The position numbers were made by a program, and so were the translations under genes. 60,000 nt of DNA from Membranipora membranacea (Eukaryota > Bryozoa > Gymnolaemata > Cheilostomatida > Membraniporidae): assembly GCA_914767715.1 (NCBI GenBank), contig OU612068.1:23004001-23064000 (forward strand), given 5' to 3'. This document shows, in pieces, positions 10,757 to 22,800 of this stretch; the first letter of the stretch is position 1, and each line of letters opens with the position of its first letter. The notes under the pieces were generated by a model, which was not told the DNA's origin, made no database searches, and saw nothing but the letters and a program-made list of their open reading frames with translations.

Positions 10757-10819
10757 TTAGCCTAGATTGAACCATCCTGCTACTTTACCGAATATGTCAC
10801 CAGTCACATCGCCGCTGGG
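10757..10819 (-). CDS. Convertase exon 14 (C-terminal tail and stop)
   Basis: It encodes [20 protein letters not shown] and TAA. The tail is amphipathic if helical. The acceptor has a poly-T tract (TTTTTTTTCACAG). Confidence 0.75.
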   Translation of the reverse strand, partial: PSGDVTGDIFGKVAGWFNLG

Positions 10820-13800
10820 CTGTGAAAAAAAACAAGACTCATAGTGACAGATAACTAATCCAATCACCTTATCATAAATCTGTAATGTTTCATAATTTGA
10901 AATGCATGTCAGAATAAAATCACACATATGAAAACTTTTTTCACATCCGCATTTCTTTTCTAAGGCCTTGGCTTAAGGTAACAAACATATACACATGCAC
11001 TTGTACCTACATGCTTCCCAGATGGTCGACACACAACTGAAAACACCTTAAAATGTCAGCAATTTTAACTTTCACCAGTGCGAATGCAAAACAAAACATG
11101 TCACAGTTTCAAATATGTTAGAGCAGTGTGCTCTGCGTCAACTGCGCAGTGTGTCAGTATTTAAACTACCGTAAAGGGAAGTTAATGCAAATTGTAGCGA
11201 TACATAGCCATCTGCCAGCCACCCAAACATGCTCTAGATTTAAAGGACACTTACCTGCAAACTAATATTGATCTAATTATGCTAAAACAGTCACACTTGA
11301 TTTGAAGGCAAAGTGTCACGGTACTCACTACATGAGCCACAATAGGTTGTCTATTAAGCGCATGGGTTGAAGCAAGAATTAATAAGGGAATGTGCGGCTC
11401 TCCGCTACCAGAACAAGTGAAAAAAAGAAAGAAGAGTTGTCCTCTCTTTGTACAACAGTAACTGTGAGGGGACAACTCATTTCTATCAGATAATTGTTAG
11501 GCGAGGGTAGAGAGCATATGCTAGATGTGATATTCAGCGTCAATCAAGTTAGGCTTGAATGAGTGAGGCAACGAGGTTGAATAACCAAAATTCAACTCAC
11601 AAACTTCTTATTGACGACATCCTTCATCTGGAAGTTGTATTCTCTCCGATGATTGGGTGATTCTTTCTGTATAGGTGGCATCTTTTCAGTGCCAAATAAT
11701 CGAAGTGTCACCTTTTTGACCTGACCAGTACTATCACCAGAACTTTGCTGGTGAAAGAAAACACTATGTCAATATTAATGGAAGTTTCAATATCATATGC
11801 AAATAATTCACAGAAGCCCCTGATAAGTATTAGTGTGGAGTGTCCCAACCATCAGACCGACGGAATTACACTAACATGTGCAGCCTAGAAGTCTTCCAGG
11901 GTGGAGGTTTCCAAACTACACAGGACCAACTAAGATGGTCACAAAAGGCTCAGTACACAATTGTACATTTTTCTGATCCCTCAAGTGGCACTAAACTTAC
12001 ATCATCCCAAACTTTGAGCAGCCATTCGCCACGGGGATTTTCTCCCCATGTCTGTACAGACATGAAAGGCCAGTCCTTATATCCTTCAGTGTCAAAATCA
12101 TTATCTCTCGGCCTCATCAGTGATACCTTAGTACCTGAAATAGAACAATCATCACAATACGTGTAGAGTATAGGCAATTTTGTGTGGTTATGAGTAGCGT
12201 AAAGAGGCGATTACGTATCTGTCTGATAAAGGTGTGAGCTCTCAAATTCACGCCTAACTCGAAAAGAACAGACGAAATTGTGATAGTTATGATTAGGCAG
12301 CTGTCAGCAAAGGAATCAATAACTCCTTGTCAGCATGTATCTTGTTGAACAACAACACCAGATAACAAATATGTATTCAAATTTTCATGTGACTTGCTGA
12401 GAGGTCATGCCCTTGTCTCGTGACAGACAGGCTTCGAACCCCCAATCTACTAACTGGACATCACCAACTGTATAAAGAGAAACTAGTGTTTCCAATTAAT
12501 GTCAACAACATACTAATTTTTGACAAAATTCAGTCAAGGTGAGAGATTCAAACCTTGAGCAGAAGTGAGATCCACACTCAGGTCCCCACGTTTTGTATAA
12601 ACGGCTGTCATCACCAACTCAACATGCTCCAAATGTCTGATGGCACAGTCCTTACGGTTTACGTTTATCTTCACAGTGACAAACTTCTCCTTAGTTAATT
12701 CTCTGAGATACAAATAAAATACAAATAGATCCACACAAGATAGACAATATTGTACTGCTACTGCGGTCGGCTAGCATTATGTAGATATAATCAAAGTAAT
12801 GGCGGTATTAGCCGCAAGGTTTTCAATAGTCGCCTTATTGAGCGTTTCTGATCAGTCTATAAAATTTATATCATTGTAGGCTGCCCCTAAAATCATGGAG
12901 CATGGGAAACAGCAGAGAAGGCCACAAATAATACATTGATATTAGTACTGAAGGATGTATGCCGGCTATATATGTAAGGATAGGGAGAAAATTCATAGGA
13001 ACTTTCAATTTGTCTTCCCTTTCCTAAAGTTAAGACAACTGCTGAATAACAACCTCATCCTTTATATCAGCAGGATGATTTATCCAGGGAGTTCTGGAAC
13101 AACTTCCGGATTTACCATGCAAGATACTCTGCGGAGGTAAATAATATCTAAAGTTTATTTTAGCTCTTTAAGGGTGAATTTTGGCTAGTACAAATTTTAG
13201 CAAGCTAAGGTATTAAAGTTTAGGGTTGAATATAAGAAAGCTAGCAAAAAACTTCACTGTTTCAAGCATGTGAGTAAAAGCGACCTTTCCTCCTGAGAAT
13301 ACTCCTGTATGGTAAACGCCATGTACAAATTGAGTTCTATCTTTAACCATCGTAACAATTAAAAACTTTTTTTGCATCAAATATGCTTGAAAAATCCAAC
13401 TGTTGGGCAAAATAAAGAATTGTAGAGGTATGTTACAATGCTGTTGTGGTCTGATTTTTGGTGCCACCTTGGCCAGGTTAATAGAGTAAACCTGAAGTAG
13501 ATCATGAGTAATGGCAATAAAATTCTTTTACTTCATAAGCAATCATTTACCAACATTAATTTGGTGGTCCCAAAGTATATAATGTACTTTTTAACATGAC
13601 CAACTATACAAAAGACCCACTTTGAGCAGTGCAATTACCAAAAATTAAACCTGTCTGGGACTATAGCCTTTGGTGATTAAGGACTTTTTACCGATATCTG
13701 CCCGTTGAATTTTAGTAAAATTTTATGAATTTAAATAATGAGTGTAAATTTCTTGAAAACTCAAGTGGGGTGGTATCTGTGTGAAGTCTTTTGTGCCAAC

Positions 13801-16800
13801 CACAAAACTTATGACTTTACTTTCAACTCGCAACAGATATATTCAAGGACGAAAAAGTCCAAATTATACGCCAAAAAGATATGCTAATTTTTAAGTTTTC
13901 GCTTTGCAGGTTGAGAGCACAGCACATATCATAACCTACCATCTTCGGAGATGACCTCTTAAACTAAAAATGCAGCAATAACTTCTAATTTAAATTCACT
14001 GAAACACCGCTAATGGATTGAAATTCAAAGCATTGCACTTACAAATTGAAAGTAAAGTAACAATTGTACCAATTTTTCAATAAAACAAAATCCAACTAAC
14101 AGAATATTACGTTTAAGAAAAAACATAGGGGCGCCTTAACCATCCATTAGCCATAAGACTTTATTATAGCGGAGGGATTAACCAGTGAATTAATTTGTAT
14201 CTGGGTTTATCAGATTGTCAATCAGCTAAAAGCTTTTTTTTCTAATCTTGTTATCTTGATGAGCTGAGCAGGCATATATAATAAGTTTATATCAAAATTG
14301 TAGCGTCTTGGTTCATCTTACTAAGACTAATTGTGATATCCTTTTGATCATTATCTCGAAAATTGCCAGGTTTAAAATTTTCAACTTATCGGAAAATTGA
14401 TAATTTTTGAAAATTAAAGGGCAACGGATAAGTGTATAATAACACTTTTGTAAGGTTACAACATGGAATTAGTGTAGCTCCTGGTTTAATGATACAAATT
14501 GCGGTTGTTAAAACTACACAGCACAGATAGTTTGGAGGATCGATGGACCGGTATTATGGACTAATCAGATTGAATTTCAAGTATCCCTAGGGTCTCAACT
14601 GCGAGAAGTGCGTGAACAAAATCTTCTCAGCTGGATTCCTTCCATTTGGATCCTGATGCGATTGAGTTATGCGTTTTTCTCTCTGTTTTACTTAGCATGG
14701 TTCTCTATGTCTTATTTAGCATGTAGTCTGACCCCCCCTAGACTCTTGCCACCCCCCTCTCCAGCCAGGGCAGTTTTACTTATCATGTACAAAAGTTAAA
14801 GATACGCATTTCTTACACATGGTACAGCAATCATTGTTGGCTATATTACAAGTTTAAAACTTGAGCCAATCTTAAACTGACTTCTCAAATGTTCCGCATC
14901 TTTCTGCTGATTTCAAGACTAGCCTTATTACTCATCCGCTCATTCTAAGGGAGCTTTAAATTCACATTAATTTAAACTGATCATTTATTTATGGTCAGGT
15001 TGTCTCATACCATGCGAAGCAGAGAAGACACAGGTGCTACCATGGCATGGAGTCTACCCAGTTAATCGTAAGATAAATGTTCACCCACAACATTTCATTA
15101 TTATATATGTGTCACCAAGTAATAATAAAATCTAATCGTAACACTCTGATGTCATACTTTGGTAGACCAGTGTTGACGGCTATCTCACAGGTGAGTCTGG
15201 GTCCAACATTCTTCCACTTCTCCGCCAGTTCAACCATGTTGATAGCACTCATCAGACCAAATCCAAACCTGTATTAATTAAAAACATTTGAATGGAAATT
15301 AGGAAATCATTTTAAATCAAAACAACTGTGACCCTTGAACGAAAACTGAATACAATGCAGCAACAACAGACACAGTCACAAGGTTAGGTTGGGTGTGGAA
15401 ATTCAGTACTTATTTTATTAGTTGTGGTGCAAGCAATCACACATTTAAGGTGCATAAAAGATCAGATAAAAAATTAATATGAATAAATTTAAACCAAAAT
15501 CCTATACTTTTATAATATATCCCGCAAAGGCGGTGTAGCACGGCTTATGTGACATTAAAATCGCAGACATGAAAAGATGACAGTACATATCAATGGGATA
15601 ATTTTCATCTTTGGTCTCACGCTGTCTCGGGATTTACCATAAATGCTTACTATCGAAACAACCATTAGACATTTTACACCAACAGGTAGACCCTTGGTCA
15701 CACACTGGAAGAATTCATGAACCCAACGGAAACGTGTCGCAACAAATGAAAGCAGTTGAAAGCAAAGAATTATGGAAATGAAAGGGGTTTATGTTTTAAT
15801 ATTAGCCACAGAGTGAGAGTGTGAAACAATTAACTGAAGTGGGGATTATCTCATATATTCAGCATCACCTGTTATCAATTAAAAAATAACCATTATTACC
15901 ATTCATATTTGTAAGCTCGATGCTGAAAATAAAGTGTCAACCCTTGAAAAGTATCAATTTCATAACCTCTTTTTAATAATTGTGAAGAAAGAAATGTATA
16001 TTCATTCCATTGACAGATGACAAATGTTTCGAGGAGATATTTTATTGTAAAAAGAGAGTTATTACGGAGTTGCTTGCCCAAAGGAAGCGTGACGCCAAGC
16101 CTGTTTCAACAGTACACAGCGGTGTTCTTGCCTCACATTTACCTGTCATCATACTTATGAGACTTTGATCTTAGAACAATGGCTACTGCATGCTTTATTA
16201 GGTCAGCACGGCATTCTGTGATGCGGGGAGGGGGGGATGTTACCTAATAAGCGTAACAATTGGAATTTATCAAATATGCGTTTTTTTCTTTCAGGGAGGG
16301 GCGCCAATTATGATATTAATCCCACACAAACACCCATTATTCATAACAAAAAAACAACTATAAATTTTACGGCTTTGCATTTTAATGAGCCACCAAAATC
16401 ATAATCTTATGTAATCTCATTCACATTCCAGGATCTTTGCTCAGTTATTTTTACCTGTGGTTTACTTTGAAGCCCGCCGCGTTTGTTTTCCATCCCTTGT
16501 TGTTGTAGAGGGGGTAGGGTTTGGCAGACCAGACGATGAGGTGCTGCACATCTCGCCATCCAAGGTATGGACTACAAAAGAGGGAAGTGAGTCACATGTC
16601 TCTGTTATCAATTTTTAAAAATTAAACCTAATTAAACCTACCAGAATGTTGACAGCAAAGGAAAGTACTAAGGGAACCTGACATAATTTAAAGTTTGTGA
16701 GCAACATAAAAACACATAAGATCGCATTTATAGCAACACCTTATGGATAAATGAGGAAGTTCAATGGGATCAAAAGAAGGGGGAAGCAACTACCCGCCTA

Positions 16801-19800
16801 TCATCTTAACAGTCAACTTGGTATCAAAAATTAAAATCTGCACTTGTAAAACATAATATGGCCATTAAAAATGACAGAGCAGCCAGCTGGAACAGAAAAC
16901 ATAAATAAACATCGAGTAATGTATATCAATTTTAATGTTTACAAGACGGTTACAGCATTATAGTGGAAAAGAATGCCACACGCTCAGCCAAATGGGTGAT
17001 TTGTGAGATGTTATGTTCGAGATTAACTGCTGTTTTGTCACCTTGCTCACAGTGAGTCCCGTAGATTACTCAGATTATTATCTATAATTACAACATCATG
17101 TTTTATGAGATGGCAAGGAAATAAAGATTTCATTAGAGCGTAGATGGTAGGAGATAAGATGGTCATTATGAGAATGAATTAATGAGCAAGGGTAGATTGG
17201 AGGAGAAATCAAGCAGCCATCAAATTACCAACCAAAGAGGAACATTGCCGCTCCGGGTATGAGTCAACCTGGAAATACTGGGTGGAAAAGTCAAGTGAAG
17301 GGGTGATAGACTTCAAGGGTGGAAAATCTGAATTTGGAAGCCTTTAAAACCGATTGGACCTACTCAATAGAGCACTTTGTATCGTATCATTGTATTCATT
17401 TCCTTTTCTCACACATAAGAATCATTATATTGGATACTTAAAATTTCAGAAGTGAGAAGTTGAACTTTTCTCCACGTTTCGCAATAGAAATTTCATCGGC
17501 TGTATGAGACAGCGAGCAGTGCAAATAGCTTAATCTGCCGACATATCGGAGGAAATGACCCTGGTTTCAAAAGAGATGATAACAATTAAAATGCAATCTG
17601 ATATAAATATATAAATTAGAATCCTTCATTGAATCTAAGATCTCTTAATTTCTCAATACATCTGACTTCTTAATTTCTAATTTCTCAGTACACCAAGACA
17701 ATTGGACCAAGAAAGAAGAGTCCGCCAGAGCCGCCAGCTGTATGTCACCATCAGAGAGAAGCGTCATAAATGAGGTGTGAATTTGCTGGCTTATGTGGCT
17801 ACCAAGTGCAAAAATCCCTCATTATTATTGCAAAATTTTATATCATATTACAATTAATCTGATACGGCTTGATTATACCGGGATTTTGAAACACTGCGCT
17901 CATAAATAGCATAATGAAGCTTAGATAGGGAGAATTGGCCAGTTTGTTTGGCTTCACCACAAAGTGTGGGTGACTGATGAAAATGTCTAGAGTGAGGAGA
18001 CTTAGAAATAAACGGCCAGCATATTGTCACAGGCAAATGAACTATGAGAAGTTTATTGTTTAGACGTAGTGAATTTCTGTTATTGAATCATGCAGATTTC
18101 CAGTGAAGATGACCGTTGTGCCATATGCGTAATAGCAATAAAGACAGTGTAGCTACTAGCTATCACCATGACTAGCTGTCGATTTGTCGGAAACACACCA
18201 TGATATCTGTTACTTTATTCGATGCATAGTGATGTAATAAAAGCAACTTTCCAAAAATTTCTCAGACTTCATGTCTCCAAATTCCTCATTAACACCAGCA
18301 TAGCTCCAGAAAAACTACTATGTTGCCATAACTATCAACTTCTTTTGGATATAACGTGTCAAAATTATGTCATTGGGCTATTCTCAAAACGTCTACATGA
18401 TTGATCATTCATCACTTTCGCTTATTAATTTGCTACCAAATAGTAACATTATTAATAATTGTTCATATTTTATTGGGAGCCAAGAGACTGCATGGTTGTC
18501 AATTTAAATATGACTTTAGAAGTCATCAATCATCCGGTTACAGACTGCTGGGAGACATATTGGGGGCTGCTTCATCACGCGGCCATGGTGAATGTGACAT
18601 TTGTAAAAGTTGCTCTCTAGAAATCTCCACAGCAAAGCAGCCCACTGAAATCGCGACAACATTAAAGCCACATTATACCGAATATAATGGGTTGATAATT
18701 AATCCTTCCCATTACCATTGAAAGTGACACGCCATAACACTCAAGATTTTCGCTGAATTAGAGCAGATTTTTCCAGGCAGGCCTTGACAAACTTCTACAT
18801 GTGATTTTCTTCTGGTGCGTAGTGTGTGAGATCAGATAAGACGCTTTGCTATATCTGAATCATTCTATGGTTGATCTAATCTGACCATTTAGTAAAGGAG
18901 CAATTAAAATTTTATAGAATTAATAGACCACCTTCATCAAGTCAACCAGGCCAGGGCGGTAAAAATCGTATAAACCTGCCTTCCCACTATGTGTGTGTAT
19001 TTTTACCTTTTATCCGTGGGCAACCAAACATCTTCTTAAGAGGAAAACTGAAAGGTTTAATCTCGTGATTTAGGTATAATCCATGGGATTTACATTCATA
19101 TTAGTTATGCGGGTAGTTAGATAACAGATGATCTGATGATCTAGGGAGAGAGAAATAAGACAAACACCATGAAAATCTACACCGCCACGGCTCAGACAGC
19201 TTCCAGATGTAACACCATGATTTAACACCAGAAAAGTAGATTATAATTCATTGATTAGATAAATACAATTTATCTGATCTCTAGGAATCATAATACCAGA
19301 TTCCCAAACCACACAATAGCACAACAATCAACGTGGTACCAGCAAGAAACAGAGCGTCGATCCTAGGGAAGGAAAACAGAGAGTACAAAGTCCTCGCCAC
19401 ATTTGAAATCCAAATCATACCTGAGCAAACAGATGACATGAAGGCTCATGCTTTTCACTTTTGAACTCAACTCACTCAATCAGCTTTTAAAAGAGGCACA
19501 CACCATTATTACATTTAGATGTAATTGTTACCATAGGGCTTTATAAGTCTCAATCATGGAGTTTGTCTCAAACTCCATCCCAATAGACGACTGCGTTTTT
19601 AAGAAGGCAAGGTTAGACAATTTCTGATACACACTGCCAGGCGTTTTAATCTGTTATCGAATCATACCCTCTACTCACCTTTTGGACTCATCATTTGGAT
19701 AAACCAAACACCTAATGGCGTTGTTTGTGGGACGTTGGTTTTTCTGCATGGGAAGAAAGGAATTGTGGAAGCAATGAACTTCATTGGTGGAAAAGAGGCG

Positions 19801-22800
19801 GGGGAGGTGAGGGCGTGTACATCCTGGATCGTACTAAAAGTACGTCAGTGTGATTATCAGTGATTATTTGTATAATCCTAGGAAGTTTAAAATCGGCAAA
19901 AAAAGTGAGAAACTTTCTTCTCACACCACAAAATCGACAAAATTAGAATGAAGACTTACTTAGCCTGAAGAGCCAGAGCTACTAATCCTGCGCCTTGAGG
20001 GGCCGATGCTGACGTCCCGGTAAAGTACTTGGTGCACTTGTTGTGTAGATCCGCACTAACCTGTGTAATAGAAGCAAGGTCATGGCAAAAAAAAATATTT
20101 TCCCATAAATATTGCATCATTCCCAAAATTATATTAGAGCTTTGTTTGATCTGAACATTAGATGAGAGATGGTGTGTTGCAAAAGCGATTACATGCGATT
20201 ATCACAGCTAAAATGAAAATTGAGAATAAGATTTACATCCTGAAACAATATCATGTTATTTATCGCCATCAATTCAAAAATGAATTCCTGTACTCAACCA
20301 AGTAGGGGCGTAAAGTAAACCTCAGCCAATCTAGGAATTAAACATAAATTTGGGTATTTGGAGGTTGAGATTAGACCCAAAATTTAGCAGTTTCTCCATC
20401 AAAACTTGTCACATTGCAGGGCCCTGGTTTAGGAAAAATGGTAGGGGAGGCAAAAGTCCAAGGCGAATCCAAAGCATCCCCAAGCAATATAATTAGCAAA
20501 TGGAAATCCCAGAGGAGCCGATTCTGACATGGATTATTTAATTAGTGTTTTCAGGCCACTGTATTTCTCTCTAGGGAGGCAGTGCCTCCCTGCCTCCCCT
20601 AGAAATACGGGCCTGCATTGTTACAATTTATTTCAAAGTTATGATACGCCCCTGTGACCAAGGACATTGCTCCCATCATAGTGATAGTGTCCTTAACTCT
20701 TTTCACACCTGGCAGTGTGAATACCCATGTCACTCTACCTCATTATTATTAAATATGAGTGCCAAAATGGAATGTCATATGATCTGCCATATTCATATTA
20801 TTTGCTTAAGTCTAGCATGGATATGAAAAGTTCTGTATCTCATTAATGCTGGACGAGGATTGCAAAAACTGAAGTTACCTATTTTGATATACATTAATTT
20901 TGGTGGACATAACAGGTGTCAAGGGATCGAGGAAATGTGTCAAATTACAGCAAGACACAGAGGCTATTGGACAATTGACAATTTCTGGCATCGAGAATCT
21001 GATGCAGGTCTATGATGGACTAGGCTGAAGGTCGAGTGCTGGTAAAGATTGTCTGCTCCAAAGCAGAACCCGATTTAGTTGAGGTGATCAAACTTTGCCC
21101 AGGTTGATGGTAGTAGCTTTTCATGATCATCCACATTCCCCCATGGGAAAATGTTACTAATGAAATGATTCCATTTTTTATGTGATGCATTGACCCATGT
21201 TATGTGGACGACAACTTACAATCTGCCCCTCGTTATAACCACCACTTGAGAATGTAGTAGCCATTGTACTGGGGCAGTGCTCAACATAGTATGGGCTTCT
21301 CATCGATGTGGTAGTTGCGCTGATGGATATAGTATAGGGACTGGATACATAACCATCACATTCGCAGTTGTCTCCCCTGTGACCTCCGTTACCAGATGCC
21401 CAGATGTAGATAATTCCTCTACCATGTCGTCCCTAAAACATACGGAACAAATTATGCAATGCACCAGACACTAAACAATCATAATGCGCTCATTTATGGT
21501 AAACAGATGGAAACTCTCTTTTTTTGCTTTCCGTCGCTAAAACATTAATTGAAAGTTAGCATGCTGTAAGAATTATTAATTGACTCATAAGTCCTGCTCA
21601 TCTCATGCAAATTTCCACTAAGATTCATTATTATTTCAACTTTTTACAGAGTTTTTATTGGTCGAAGTTACATAAATTATTATGAACAGAAAGAGTACTA
21701 ATGTCAACACAACATTATGTCAACACATGTGCCACAAATCATCATTCTATACAGTGAGACTTGCAAGGCTGTACCAGGAAACACCATATCATGAATTTCT
21801 CCAAATCATTCGGGTTCTGTTGCGTAGCATATGAGTAATGTAGGATTGACTGTCACATTTTTAATTCAGTATAGAAAAAATGGACTCACTGATTGCTCAA
21901 TGAGGTAGCTGACTACATGCAAAAAAAATTAGTTGGATTTATAAATAGTTTTTTACCCTTGAACGCTTGGTACATACGATTTCATTGTTGCATCCTTATC
22001 ATGCGTGTAATACTTGAACAGCATTAAATATAGAAACGTTAATAGGGATATATCAATAACTGACCTCTTTTATGCCCTTGATGAACGCCTCATTGCCCAT
22101 CTTTCCAGGCCCATCTACCATTCGCCCATTGTCGCTCGGCCCCCACGAGGCAGACATGATGTCGATATTTTTCACATTAAAGCTGACAGACTTGGATTCC
22201 GTCACATCAGTTATAGCTCCATCAAGCATTCTTACACCACCAACTTTAGCATGAGGGGCAACTCCGACTCCGCACCACTTATTGTTACCAACCATAGCTA
22301 TGACTCCTGCACAACGTGTACCATGACTAAAATACACACACATATATAGATGATAAAGTATGATGAGGGTGTGGTCATGAGTATCCCACAATGCATTTTT
22401 CTGGAATTTCCAGTGAGATCAAGGTCTATGATAATGTCTTTTATATCAGCCTGATCTTCCTGGGAATTTCAGGTCAACATCACGTTGCTGCTTTTGTGTC
22501 TCTTCTTTACATAGTTAGTTCATAAACATATTGAGTATTTTATGGTCAAATACTGGTTTCAAAATAAAAAATATTTTCAAGGAAACTTGCACCAGCCGCC
22601 CTAATTGAAAATAGGCAATGCCTGATCTCTCTGGTCAGACCAGAGAGTACTGATCATAGTACACATCTCTCAAAGACCATAGAGAGACCTAACATAGTGA
22701 TGTTAGGACTAGCAAGTGAAATTCCTCATCTTGCAATGCATATAACATTGACTATACCCAGTTATATGATACTCGAGTTTACCAATACATACAATGTTGT

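Noticed and set aside
18401-18721. Plus-strand 106-aa frame with a hydrophobic start in convertase intron 8
   Set aside because: No domain, no splice partners and no promoter context; within chance for AT-rich intron.
19679-19743. Constitutive convertase exon
   Set aside because: It breaks the frame, whereas joining exons 8 and 9 directly restores a conserved family motif. Kept only as a possible cryptic exon.
22014-22349. Plus-strand 111-aa open frame
   Set aside because: Antisense to convertase exon 6, whose catalytic motifs settle the coding strand.
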